From: Aspidapion aeneum
Taxonomy: Eukaryota > Arthropoda > Insecta > Coleoptera > Brentidae
Direction of reading: 5' to 3'
NCBI GenBank assembly: GCA_963576565.1
Contig: OY755038.1
Coordinates: forward strand, 180,519,452 to 180,583,451
Length of the DNA: 64,000 bases
Below, piece by piece: positions 44,862 to 57,445 of the stretch (the first letter of the stretch is position 1; every line of letters begins with the position of its first letter). The position numbers and the translations under genes are program-made. The notes under the pieces were generated by a model. That model did not search any database, was not told where the DNA came from, and worked only from the letters and a program-made list of their open reading frames with translations.

Positions 44862-47800
44862 TTAATCGGAGAGGTCCGCTGCCGACTTAAGGTCTTTGGC
44901 ATGCCAGCTCCCTGGTAGTACTTTACCCGATGGTTCCTGAAGCTCAAATATCCATGGAGAAATTTTATTCCTAATCACATAAGGACCAACGAATTTCGGT
45001 GCTAACTTCTTCGAGAAAAACTTCGCAGCATCTGACAACACATAATTCTTCTTCCAAACACGCTGACCCACAACAAAGTTGGGTACCCTTGTACGCAAAT
45101 TATACTGAACTACGTTTTTCTCTCCTGTCACCTCTAACCTTCTCTTAACATCCGTATAGAGCTTCCGGAAACCTTCGTTCTTACTTTGAGCTGCAGATTG
45201 TACACCATTCTCTTCAGATAACAAAACTGGGTTGGAGTAATCTTACCCTGATAAACACATATTCCTACCAAAATTAACAAAGAAAGGAGACATCCTGGTT
45301 GTCTCATGGGTTGCAGTACGAATCGCGCAGGCAAGTTTGTGTATTTGTTCGTCCCACTTCCAGCGGTTATCTTTCACATAACAACATAACATGATTTTTA
45401 ACGTGCGATTCGTCCTTTTTGTTGGATTCGCTCTGGGGTGATAATACGGATTATACTGAATTTTCACCTGATAACTCTCAGCAAAACGCTTAAATTCGTT
45501 ACTTTTGTACTGAGGTCCATTATCACAAAGTATCAAACGGGGTACTCCGAAGACCATAAATACTTGCTCCTCAAGATGCTTGACAACTGCTTGAGAAGGG
45601 GCTGTTCGCATTGGAAAAACTAAGGAAAACTTACTGAAATAGTCCGTAACGACGAGAATCCAGCAATTACCCTTTGTCGAACGAGGTAGAGGTCCACATA
45701 AATCCGTCGAAATAACTTCCCAAGGACGAGTTAGTTTTGGGTGAGATATCATCTGATCAGATACACCTTGTGTATCACCTTTATGAGCTGCACAGGCAAA
45801 GCATTCCTTTACAAAAGTTGCCACGTCCTGGCGTATTTTTGGCCAATAATATTTTTCTGCTAGTCTGTGGAAAGTTTTATACACACCCATATGTCCTGCG
45901 GTAGAAGGATCGTGAGCTTCTCCAATAATTCTACGCCTATGATCTTTGGGGACTACCTCTTTCCAATATTCGTTAGATGGTGGAAGTTGAGGGTATTCTT
46001 GTTTGACATATTTATACAACTTATTTTCAGTGTATCTCCAATTCATAAATTTTAACGATGATTCTACGACCCTCTTTACCATCTTTTGGTACCATCGATC
46101 TTTAATTGCTGTCGAAACGTCTCTGGGCTGCGAAATTGTATCAATCATAGGTACTGCGCGAGACAACATGTCCGGGACAACTAAATATTTCCCATTTCGA
46201 TGGATTACTTCAAAGTCGTATTGCTGCAGTTTTACAGACCAACGAGCAAGTCTTCCACTGGGCTCTTTCAAGCTATGAAGCCATTTTAAACTAAAATGAT
46301 CTGTTATGACCTTAAATGAGATCCCCTTAATATATGGCCGGAACTTCTCTATCGCCCAAACCAATGCCAAACATTCTCGCTCGGTGGTCGTGTAAACACG
46401 TTCTTGCTTAGTCAAAGATCGACTCAAATAGCATATGACTTTGTCTCCTTCAGGATAAGGTTGCGTTAAACATGCTCCTATTCCATATCCTGATGCGTCT
46501 GTTTGAATGACAAATTCTTTGGTATAATCTGGACATGTAAGAATCGGTGCAGTCACTAAAAGTTCCTTAATCTTAATAAATGCTTTTCGTAGTCTGGAGT
46601 CCAATTGAACTTTTGATTTTTCTTAGTTAGAGCTGTAATTGGAGCTATTATCGCTGAAAAATTCTCTATGAAACGTCTATACCAGGAAATTTTACCTATA
46701 ACTCTACGAACTTCTCTGACAGTTCTTGGCCTCTGGAGCTCTAACATGGCTTTAATTTTATTAGGATCGACTCGGATGCCTCGACGGTCCTCTACGAATC
46801 CTAAATAAGTCATTTCTGGCCTACACAGTTGGAATTTCTCCCAACTTACCGTTATCTTTGCATTCTGCAATCTTCGTAGGACTTCCTCAAGAATTCTAAG
46901 ATGTTCAGAAAAACTCTGTGTGACAATTACGAGGTCATCGAGATATACGTACACGTAGGGGTCTAAGTCGTTTTCTGTGATGCTATCTATGAGTCTCTGC
47001 CAAGTTGCAGGTGCATTATGAAGACCAAAAGGTAAACGCTTAAATTGGAAGAGACCTCGTCGACAGATGAATGCTGTTAATGGCTTTGATGATTCTTTCA
47101 TTGGTACTTGCCAGTAAGCACTCTTAATATCTAAAGTTGACAAGTACTTAGCATCTTTCAATTTGTCAAGAGTCTCGGATACGAGTGGTAAAGGATAACT
47201 AGCACGCGCCGTCAGTGAGTTTAATTTGCGGTAGTCTAAGCAGAAACGATATTTCTTTGTGTTTTTCTTTTGTACCATTACCACTGGTGAAGCCCATGAA
47301 CTACTACTCCGTTCTATGACATCTAGTTTTAGCATTTAGTCGATTTCGTCATCAATAAGTTTTTGAATGACCGGTGAGACCTTATATGAACGCTGTCTTA
47401 TCGGTGCTGCATCTGTTGTAATCTTGTGTTCTACCCTGTCTTTACATCCCAGTGAGTCGCCCATAATAGTCTTATATTTATCGACCAATTCCTCTAGTCG
47501 TTCTGATTCATAAGGCGTAAGAGTAGTTTGTTGGTCTGATGTTTCTAAAGAACAAACCACATCTTTATTATCGGCAAAGTGTCACTCATTAGTACTTAAG
47601 TTCGGTACTATACCCATCGAAATCCAAAAATCTAATCTCAAAATCAAAGTGTGCGGTAACTCAGGAACGACGACGACCTCTATTAACCTAAATTTATCTT
47701 GAACTCGCATAGAAAGCTGCACTGTCCCAATACTACTCGTGCCTTGACCATTTGCCACAATACAACTCGTCTTCTTCGTGGTGTCAAGTGAAAAACCAAA

Positions 47801-47932
47801 CCTCTCGATGATTGACCAACCATGATTCCCTAAAAAGGTACGTGAAGCCCCGGAATCCAACAAACCTAATAACTTATTTCCAAGCACATCCACTTCTAAA
47901 TAAGGCCTCTCATCTTTACGAGCATGACACAT
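44862..47932 (-). pseudogene. Gypsy pol: protease, RT, RNase H, integrase
   Basis: Domains in order: aspartyl protease (LLGLLDSGASRTFLG, ~47840), RT (FCLDYRKLNSLT, catalytic VYLDDLVI), RNase H (QTDASGYGIG, TERECLALVWAIEKF, TDHFSLKWL, VPDMLSRA), integrase zinc finger (HDPSTAGHMG ... CFACAAHK), and integrase core with aspartates in STDLCGPL and LCDNGPQYKS. The C-terminal module shows FVGPYVIRNKISPWIFEL. Lesions: TGA at 47582-47584, TAA at 47336-47338, a one-base deletion near 46589 between RT and RNase H, and TAA at 45243-45245. The third integrase catalytic residue is replaced by lysine (NPTKRTNRTLK, codon 45417-45419). The enzymes would copy RNA to DNA and insert it; this copy is dead. Confidence 0.9.
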
Positions 47933-47947
47933 AATCTAAAACGTACG

Positions 47948-49784
47948 TTATCCTATTGGTCGATGCTTGTTCAGGCTGACTCGAAGGTCGACGGCCGACG
48001 AGCGCCTGGGTCCGTTTCCCTGACGATTACAATTACGACATTCTCTTACTGTTACCCCTGCTTGTCCACACGAATAACACTGCTTACCTCTAGATAGTGC
48101 GCACCCGATCGCCATGTGCCCTGTTTGGTTGCATCTATAACAAACAACGTCCCTATTCGCCCTACCAGATCCAACACCCTGTGGTGGTTGTACATCCCTG
48201 TCACTTACGCTAGACTGACCACTAGGTGGTTGTTGTCTCACTCTATCAGCTCTAGCAGAGAAACTGCTTGCTGGCTGCTGCCTATTTCTGTCGAATCTAT
48301 TAGCAGGATGATTTGAATGCCGTTGGTTAGATGTCGCGGTACTTGATATTTGAATTGCACTGACTTCTGTTGGAAAATCGTCACTGTCGCTCTCTACGTC
48401 AACGTAGGCCAAGTCAGGTTCGATTGATTGGTTTTTCCTAGGAGTAAAATTCTCCTCCTCTAACTCATATCTCTGGTCTATTCTACGACACAAATCTTTT
48501 AGATGTGATAGGCTATTGACCTCAGTAGCAATCAACCCATTCTTGTAGATGTCTGCTATATTTCTGAAGACGATAGCTAATTTTGCCTCTTCAGAAACAG
48601 GACAGCCAAGTCTTTGGAAGTATGTGTTCATGACAGCAATATAGGTCCCTATAGACTCCCCAGGGCCTTGTTTACGTTTTTGGATTTCCTTCAACAGCTT
48701 CTCGCCATATGAAGAAGGAAGATATTCTGCCATGAACCTCTGTTCCAGCTGTTCCCATGTATGGACTTCTCTTCGAACATCTTTATAAAAAGTATAGGCT
48801 GACTTTTCAAAAAGACCAATGCCTGAGTTCAGTAACACCTTTTTGCTAACTCCTCTAGCCTGACTCAACTCGTCCACTCTCTCAAAAAATGCGGTGACGG
48901 AGATTGTAACCCTCTCGCCTGTAAACTTTAAGTTCCATCTATGCGGAGGTACAGGTGCAACGTGATATGAGGTACCAGGATCACTTGACATTGGTACTGG
49001 TGAAGAACATAAAAATGGTCGTGACTGAGCAATTGGTGCAATGCTACTTTGGAGAGCAGCTAAACTCAAAGGAACGGTAGACGGTTGTTGATAATGAAAA
49101 GCTGCTGTACCGTCATTCTCAATCGGCATAGGGAGTGGTGCTTGTACTGGTGTTTGAGTCGGGTTTGTAAGCACTTGCATTTGCAATGGAGCAATGACCG
49201 ACGGTTGGTTTGTGAGCTGTTCTTTGTGTGCTCGAGAGCTGTGGTTGCGGGAGATGAGACTGGTTAGGTGTGTTGCCAGCATTTGTCGAGTGGTCTAAGC
49301 TTCGAATCGTTGATTGGGTTTCAGATGCTTTATCATCATCTGAGGTAACGCCAACTCTCAATAAATCTGTTGCTTGGCTCTGCAACCTCCCAATCAAACT
49401 CAAGGTTTCCGCAACCAGTATGCCTTTTGTTTGACTTTCTTCAAAGTTGGACGGACTCATGTTGTTAATCCTGGCTAACACGTGTTCCAACCTTACAGCG
49501 ATTTTCCTAAACTCTCCCCCTTTGCTAGCACCAGAGAGCTTCTCTACCAGCGGTGCCAGGTTATCAAGCTTCTTCATGCAGCTAAAAGCATCTTGGCCAA
49601 ATTTAAAGGGATACAGAGGGTATCTCATACTGGCATCAATCTTTTCTCTTTGTTTGATCAGCATAAGCTATTGTTTCATCTCTTCCACCGATCCAATAGC
49701 TATGCCTCTCCATGTTAACTCATAGATTAATTCGTCCTTGACTAAGTACCTTATGTCAGACAACTGACTCACAGAAACAGCCAT
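47948..49784 (-). pseudogene. Gypsy gag polyprotein, broken
   Basis: The start is taken at the minus-strand ATG ending at 49784 (MAVSVSQLSDIRYLVKDE), because similarity continues upstream of the longer open frames. An in-frame TAG follows about 39 codons in, and a frameshift occurs near 49120-49280, after which the capsid-like region is open (AFFERVDELSQARGVSKK, YTFYKDVRREVHTWEQLEQR, LLKEIQKRKQGPGESIGTY; Retrotrans_gag type). The C-terminus has two zinc knuckles. The first, CYRCNQTGHMAIGC, is canonical. The second, CYSCGQAGVTVREC, has valine in place of the histidine. Gag forms the particle shell and packages RNA. Two stops separate it from the in-frame pol. Confidence 0.88.
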
Positions 49785-50827
49785 GGTGCCTTTTATATAT
49801 ATTAAAACTTTAAACTTTAAAACTCTTAATTATACCTCCCAATTAAAAAACTAAACCACTTAATAACAAACACAAAGTTCACTTTAGATTCACTAGTGAA
49901 AATCACTATAAATTTTCTTACAAATGTAGAAAATATAAAACTTAAATACGGGCAGACGCGAACAAAACCGAAAACCACCGGAGCAGTAAGAAAATAAAAT
50001 TTATTTGCATTTAAAAATGTAATCATAATTTATGTTAAGTATTTGTACAACCAACTATGACGTCCAACCATGCAGAGAGAAATAACTACTTAAATCCTAA
50101 ATTAGAATTAATAAGTAGCCATAAAAAAGTTTAAAAAATAAAATAAAAGAGAGACAAGAGTTTTGGTTTGGTGTTTAGGTCTTATGTTCCACTCCTGCGT
50201 GAGTAAAACCAAAAAAAAATAATTGCGCTTATCCTAGCTGAACTGGATTAAAATGAAAGCTAAGTTATGTTTGTTTACCTCAGCAACCGAATAGGTAAAT
50301 TTATCTCTAAATGGAACGTACAACAGACTACCTATAACAAAAATCCCAAAGCTGTTGTACACAGTTAACGCTAGGGTATACTCCTGCTATTGCAGAACGG
50401 CTCCGCTAATAAACTCCTCAAAAATCGCCGTATACAATGATTTTTCTCGAAAGAATAAATCAAAACCCACTTTAACCTGCTTACCTATCCTGAGGTTCCA
50501 CGAACCATGCATTGCTTAACGCAATAACATCGGAACAGATGTTTATGTTATAGAAATCGTAAAATATGCTTAATTAAAAAAAAATCCGCTCGCTGAAATT
50601 GCGTTGAATTAGACTAGTAAGGATGTTGTGTGTTATTAAAAAATTAAAAGAAAATTTTTAAAAAAATTACCGATGGTACTAAAAAAATTTTTGCCGAAAT
50701 AACGTCTTGGTAGGACTGCAACTCTCTAATAATCGTTAAAATCACATTTCCAAAATTTATTCTAAATTGATCCAAACCATGGTCAAAAAGACCCTAGGAT
50801 TGTACCGGAAGGTGTCAAATTTTTTTT
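49785..50827. other. Unrecognised DNA upstream of gypsy gag
   Basis: This should hold the 5' leader, primer-binding site and 5' LTR of the gypsy element, but none of the LTR words (CGTTACA, TATAAAATACCC, ATTATTTACCTAAATAAAC) appear. Plus strand is A-rich. No other gene seen. Confidence 0.45.
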
Positions 50828-52300
50828 TTAATTTTTGGTGTCGACCACAGTAGCCCAATAATAAAAAAATTAATTAGTGGCTCCCTTATATTTTCAAAAT
50901 GTTACTCTACCCTGGTTTGGAGTAGGGAGAAAAAAAATTAAAACAAATGATGATAGGCTGTTAAAACGCGAGGGTTCGAAATGAAATTATATTTTATTTC
51001 AGAAAAAAAAATATTTAAATAAACTGGTAAAACCATTGTAGGGCAAGGTACTACTATGCACCAAAAAGAAAATTTTCCAACAAGAAAATCAAGTTTTCTT
51101 CCTTAAAAAAATATTAAAAAAAAAATATTTAAAAAATATTCTCAAAAAAAATTTAAAATGTTTAAGTGGGGTTGCAGCTCCTATTAACGATTTTAAAAGA
51201 ATTAAAATAAAATTAGCACTAGAAAAATCTTAATAGAGTTATGTCATGCAACAGTTTTGTTCTTTTCCTTTAAAAAAACAGTTGTAGATTCCCTTTCCTC
51301 TCCGAAAACTGTGTGAATGTGAAAAGTGAATGAGCTAGAAAAATTAATTTATTATCCGGAAGAAAAAATTGTTGGAAATTAAATTTACTTAAAAATCATA
51401 AGGTATAAAAAATCGTAATTGCAAAAAAAACGATCAGTTTAGGAAAAGAAAAAAAATATTTATGTTCCAAAAAAACAAACGATGTTAGTGTATTTGTTTA
51501 GAATTATTACTTAAGGAAATACGCAACGTTAGTACTTATTTACTGTACCACTATAATGTGAAAAACCTAAGTTTCAAACTTTGCACTCAACCCCGTAAAA
51601 AATTATCTTGTGTGCACTGTCAGAAAACATCTATGAAAACAATTCCAAGGTCCAACTATAAGACCGTTATAAAACTAACTTTGTCTCCTGAAGTTTATAT
51701 ACACACAACATCCAATAAAAAATTTTTACTGCTTAATGCATTCTCAGATCCTTATTCCTGGTGTTCACGAGATATAAAATTAAGTTGGGCCCTTCCCACA
51801 ACTATTAGTCAAAGCAAAAATTACCAAATGACCAAGGGCTAATGAGACCCTATCCCTACAAATGACATTTTAAAATGAAACAGTTGGGAATAATCCTGCG
51901 TAAAACCAGAGAACAAGAATCAATAAGCCAAAAACTATTACATTAATTTTAAAAGAGCATAAACCCGGCCCCAATTAAACTTTTGTTATATCAACAAAAC
52001 TCGGCCAAAAACCAAAAAACTTTTTTAATAGACATTTCCCCTATTTCCTAAGTATAATGTCAATAAACCCAAAACTTGTGATTTCCATTCCAATCCCATC
52101 TGGACCCTATATATTTTTTAAACGGTCAAACGCCCACAGGCGAAACAATATCTTATTTCAAAGAGAGGGTGATGATATTTTGAAGCGCCCTGTGAAAATA
52201 GTACACTATTATGGAAAATTGTTAAGAGCAGTGTTCTTACTATTTTTTAACATAAATATATCTAGTTCCCTCATGTGCATGTTACTATTTTAATTCCTAT
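50828..52300. repeat. 1475-bp tandem duplication, copy 1
   Basis: Begins TTAATTTTTGGTGTCGACCA and ends TTTTAATTCCTAT. It is followed immediately by a near-identical copy. Contains poly-A rich stretches (51110-51160) and small open frames at 51558-51842 (94 codons, no ATG) and 52057-52293 (78 codons, MSINPKLVISIPIPSG) that recur in copy 2. No known domain recognised. Confidence 0.92.
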
Positions 52301-53775
52301 TTAATTTTTGGTGTCGACCACAGTAGCCCAATAATAAAAAAATTAATTAGTGGCTCACTAATATTTTCAAAATATTACTCTACCCTGGTTTGGAGTAGGG
52401 AGAAAAAAAATTAAAACAAATGATGATAGGCTGTTAAAACGCGAGGGTTCGAAATGAAATTATATTTTATTTCAGAAAAAAAAATATTTAAATAAACTGG
52501 TAAAACCATTGTAGGGCAAGGTACTACTATGCACCAAAAAGAAAATTTTCCAACAAGAAAATCAAGTTTCCTTCCTTAAAAAAAAATATTTAAAAAAAAA
52601 TATTTAAAAAATATTCTCAAAAAAAATTTAAAATGTTTAAGTGGGGTTGCATCTCCTATTAACGATTTTAAAAGAATTAAAATAAAATAAGCACTAGAAA
52701 AATCTTAATAGAGTTATGTCATGCAACAGTTTTGTTCTTTTCCTTTAAAAAAACAGTTGTAGATTCCCTTTCCTCTCCGAAAACTGTGTGAATGTGAAAA
52801 GTGAATGAGCTAGAAAAATTAATTTATTATCCGGAAGAAAAAATTGTTGGAAATTAAATTTACTTAAAAATCATAAGGTATAAAAAATCGTAATTGCAAA
52901 AAAAAACGATCAGTTTAGGAAAAGAAAAAAATATTTATGTTCCAAAAAAACAAACGATGTTAGTGTATTTGTTTAGAATTATTACTTAAGGAAATACGCA
53001 ACGTTAGTACTTATTTACTGTACCACTATAATGTGAAGAACCTAAGTTTCAAAGTTTACACTCAACCCCGTAAAGAATTATCTTGTGTGCACTTTCAGAA
53101 AACAACTATGAAAACAATTCCAAGATCCAACTATAAGACCGTTATAAAACTAACTTTGTCTACTGAAGTTTATATACACACAACATCCAATAAAAAAAAA
53201 TTACTGCTTAATGCATTCTCAGATCCTTATTCCTGGTGTTCACGAGATATAAAATTAAGTTGGGCCCTTCCCACAACTATTAGTCAAAGCAAAAATTACC
53301 AAATGACCAAGGGCTAATGAGACCCTATCCCTACAAATGACATTTTAAAATGAAACAGTTGGGAGTAATCCTACGTAAAACCAGAGAACAAGAATCAAGA
53401 AGCCAAAAACTATTTCATTAATTTTAAAAGAGCATAAACCCGGCCCCAATTAAACTTTTGTTATATCAACAAAACTCGGCCAAAAACCAAAAAACTTTTT
53501 TAATAGACATTTCCCCTATTTCCTAAGTATAATGTCAATAAACCCAAAACTTGTGATTTCCATTCCAATCCCATCTGGACCCTATATATTTTTTAAACGG
53601 TCAAACGCCCACAGGCGAAACAATATCTTATTTCAAAGAGAGGGTGATGATATTTTGAAGCGCCCTGTGAAAATAAGACACTATTATGGAAAATTGTTAA
53701 GAGCAGTGTTCTTACTATTTTTTAACATAAATATATCTAGTTCCCTCATGTGCATGTTACTATTTTAATTCCTAT
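52301..53775. repeat. 1475-bp tandem duplication, copy 2
   Basis: Head-to-tail copy of 50828-52300 with scattered substitutions and a few homopolymer length changes. The two small frames of copy 1 are kept at 53033-53317 and 53532-53768. After TTCCTAT the sequence diverges to unrelated DNA, so there are two copies only. Confidence 0.92.
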
Positions 53776-55087
53776 CATAACTAAACAGATCATAAAATTT
53801 GTCTTTCTCCGCAAATCTGCAAGGTCCTGGAAGATGTGAGATTCAGCCTGTAGGCCAAATTTTTATGTATTGTAATTTAGCGAAAACCGAAGTTGCGAAA
53901 TCCTAAAAAGATTAGCAGGAAGTCCTCGTTCCTCGATTTCTACACCCCGAACCAAACATTCCTTCCATTTCCACCCAGCTCGCGGGAGGAAAACCCCTAA
54001 TTATTGCAATACAAAAGGTACTACTATCATATTATGCATAACAAAAAAAAAATATATACCCTCATCATTGTTTAGTCGCATCAAAGAAAACCTATTGTTT
54101 TTAAATTTATTCTTAGCTTGAAATCTTTTTTTAAAAATCAATGATCTTAAATTTATTGTTTAACCTGAACACTTTCCCATTTATTCCACAACAGTGTATT
54201 GTAATTTAAAAATTTGCTTCATTATTTGAGGGCACCAGTATGAAATTATTTTAAAATTAAAAAAAAATTAAATGAAAAAAAATTACTTCCCAATTGTTCA
54301 CAACTTTCAAGTTTTTATCCCTAAATAGGTACTTTCTTAGTCTAACACCATCCATCGTTATCCAACCTAACGCTTTAATTTCAGAAGCAACAAAACGAAG
54401 ATAAAGTGAAAAAGCTAAGCAGGTAAGTTGGAAGTTGAGTTACAATGGGCGCAGATGACAGGCCCCTTTAGGTACACGCCACTGTCCTGAAATGCAAACT
54501 ATCAAAAAACTGAAGACTAGCATATCTGCCGTCAAACAACATTTGGCATGAAATAAAAATAATTCCATATCATAACAGTATCCTCAAAAACAAAACGTTT
54601 TTTATTATAAGACCCAAACACCTAACCAATAAATCTTGTTATTTAAAACTATGATTTTGAAGTAAAAGATTTATTTATTCCTGCCTGATCAACTAAGACA
54701 AAAAAAGTTCCCCTTTTGTAACTCAAGAAGTTCCCGTTTGGTCCCCCAAAAAAAATATAACCTGTCTGGTCACCCTTTAAATCTACGACCACTATACAAA
54801 CCGTTTTGACCAAAACAAGAATTCGAGAAGTTATGTTTACAGAAGAAAAATAATCTTTTTAAGAAAAATTAAATTATTTAAAAAAAAAGTAAAATTTTGA
54901 AATATTTTTACCAATTACCACCGCCTAGCATTTATATTTAGTTGAAAGTCTCTCTTAAATTCACTGACCCATTTCACGGCCTCACAATGACATTACTTAA
55001 AAAATTATTTACTGAACTTTACAAATGAACTAAAAAAAATCAAAAAAACTTATATCTATATCTGTCTTAGTTAAACATTTCTTTTGT
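53776..55087. other. Unrecognised A-rich DNA
   Basis: No gene or mobile-element end recognised. Long A runs on the plus strand continue through this interval. Confidence 0.4.
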
Positions 55088-56085
55088 CGCAACTTTTACA
55101 AGGAAAAACACTACTGCCTATACTCCGTTAGATTAAAAACACTGCACTTGCATCGAAAAATTAATTTCATCAACATGCCGCGATTCGTAAGATGTACAAC
55201 GAATTAAAAACTGTAAATCAAAACTTAAACACTTACCACAACACCAAAATGCACAACACATCACGACTGCAAAGCAAAACAAACAAACTAACCTCACTTT
55301 TAACGAGATCAGCTGTCTATCTGCCCGCACGTACCTAACCAAAGTATTCGTAACTCCGGTTAGGTGTGGTCTGACTAGCCACAGACACAAGTGTTTCGCT
55401 CTTATTAGAGCACATCGGTGTGACATAAGCCTTTAAGAATGCGTGGATAATTCCTGGCCGGCTGCTAAAAATACACAAAATATACCCAAACACAAAATAT
55501 ACCCAAAATAGGATATAAATCCACAACGCGACGGAGCCTCATAAATCGCAACTTTTACAAGGAAAAACACTACTGCCTATACTCCGTTAGATTAAAAAGA
55601 CTGCACTTGCATCGAAAAATTAATTTCAACAACAAGCCACGATTCGAAAGATGTACAACGAATTAAAAACTGTAAATCAAAACTTAAACACTTACCACAA
55701 CTCCAACATGCACAACACATCACGACTGCAAAGCAAAACAAACAAACTAACCTCACTTTTAACGAGATCAGCTGTCTATCTGCCCGCACGTACCTAACCA
55801 AAGTATTCGTAACTCCGGTTAGGTGTGGTCTGACTAGCCACAGACACATGTGTTTCGCTCTTATTAGAGCACATCGGTGTGACATAAGCCTTTAAGAATG
55901 CGTGGATAATGCCTGGCCGGCTGCTAAAAATACACAAAATATACCCAAAATAGGATATAAATCCACAACGCGACGGAGCCTCATAAATCGCAACTTTTAC
56001 AAGGAAAAACACTACTGCCTATACTCCGTTAGATTAAAAACACTGCACTTGCATCGAAAAATTAATTTCATCAACAAGCCGCGAT
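55088..56085. repeat. Tandem repeat of ~450 bp, 2.2 copies
   Basis: Copies start at CGCAACTTTTACAAGGAAAA: 55088-55546 (459 bp), 55547-55988 (442 bp) and a partial copy from 55989 to about 56085. The second copy lacks 17 bp of an internal CAAAATATACCC repeat. Each full copy keeps a 97-codon minus-strand frame (MSHRCALIRAKH...; at 55133-55426 and 55592-55885) with several replacements between copies. No domain recognised. Confidence 0.92.
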
Positions 56086-56564
56086 TCGGGCGATTGGGCT
56101 TCAAATTCATTTTCTCTGTATTTAATCCGGAGCAGGCAAAACTTCTCTTGGCTCAAACATAAATGTTTGCTCTCCATTGGCCATGACCAAGGTATGACCT
56201 GAACGCAGAAAAAAAATACAGAAAAAAATAATTGTAAATTATAAAAAACTTTAATTAATAAAAATACCCGTAGGTCATTTTTAAAAAAATGCACTCCAAA
56301 GCCCAACGCTGTATTTTCTACCAAAAAAATTTGACCAGTCACGAAACACAACTAGACAACTAAACCAAAGACCTAAAAAACTGTCTTTCAAAAAAAAATA
56401 CCCCAAAAAAAAATGTTAACTGGACCTTTTGGCGTTGATCTTCAGCCAATGTGTTGCTCTAGGAATTTTAGCCTTGCGTTCCCTAAAGTTCCAAGCTAAC
56501 ACTATGTAGTAGTAGTACCCTCCTCTGACCCGATGTAACTGAGTGACGTAAGATCTTAATTGTC
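56086..56564. other. Flank of the BEL/Pao insertion
   Basis: AT-rich DNA with no recognised feature. Its last bases ATCAAC (56565-56570) are duplicated at 63352-63357. Confidence 0.4.
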
Positions 56565-56570
56565 ATCAAC

Positions 56571-57043
56571 TGTTAGCTCCCGCTAAATTTCGCGGTGTTT
56601 GTAAATTTTAAAACCACACAATTGAATGACGGACAGAGTGCATTTTCGCGCATTTTGGACATGCGCACCAAGAATCAGTGAGATCCTTTTTCGACCGCCT
56701 CGAGAAATGGCGTGTTAATTTACTTTCTCCAACTATTTCAAATTTCTACACTTGAAAGTGCTCGATTTTGGTGTACTGAAGCATAGAACTAGAAACTTCA
56801 GCCCTTCAGCTAAGTGGTGACATCATTAGATCCAGATAGGGGCCCCTTGGAAGTGGAGAAATTGGCTGAAAACTGGTGAGTGCTTTGTCTCTGATTTCCG
56901 TTCTGTGGTACCCACAATTAACCTATGGACCTTTTAATTATTTTGTAATTTCATATCAATATATTTATGTTTGTTCGCGCTTTCAATAATTAAAATATAT
57001 ACAGTCCATTGCAGTTATCGTTTTTCTTACTGCGGGCATAACA
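56571..57043 (+). repeat. 5' LTR of the BEL/Pao element
   Basis: Starts TGTTAGCTCCCGCTAAATTT and ends ACTGCGGGCATAACA, with TGTTA/TAACA inverted termini. It differs from the 3' LTR at about nine positions by eye. A TATA-like word (AAAATATATACAG) lies near its 3' end at about 56992-57004. Confidence 0.96.
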
Positions 57044-57445
57044 TAAGTGTTCCTTGGACCGAATTATTTAAAATTTACTCCATACGACGGTATTAATAAG
57101 TCGGCCATTTTTTCACAAGACGAGATCAAGGCCTTGAAACGTGTATTGAAACGAGAGAGATTTTCGCTCGACCTTCGGTAGCGGCGCAGGTCACCTGTTT
57201 TTCGGTCCGCTGCTATGGTAACGTACCGTGGTCATTCAGTAAACAAACCGAATCAATCAAAACAAACAAGCACATGTTCAGTGTGTTAGGTGTGTTCCAT
57301 ATCATTTCGATATTTAAAACAATTTTCATCAATTGCGATAAATTAGTGCATATTTTCGACAATTTGTCATTTTTCTATTTCAGAAGCATTAATTTAGCGT
57401 TAATTGTATATTTACCGACAATTTCGTCATTTCAAAGGTAAAATC
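57044..57445 (+). promoter_or_regulatory. Leader with candidate primer-binding site
   Basis: Non-coding leader between LTR and gag start. TTGGACCGAATT at about 57054-57065 is the nearest TGG-containing candidate for a tRNA primer-binding site; the matching tRNA was not determined. ATG-containing short frames are absent or trivial. Confidence 0.4.

Larger units (their letters stand above)
44453..49784 (-). mobile_element. Ty3/gypsy retrotransposon, decayed, 5' LTR not found
   Basis: On the minus strand: gag, protease, RT, RNase H, integrase, polypurine tract and 3' LTR, the order diagnostic of Ty3/gypsy. There is no envelope gene. The coding body carries at least four in-frame stops within gag or pol, further stops at the gag-pol boundary, and two frameshifts. 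No copy of the LTR could be seen upstream of gag between 49785 and 50827, so the element is probably 5' truncated or interrupted. Confidence 0.88.
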
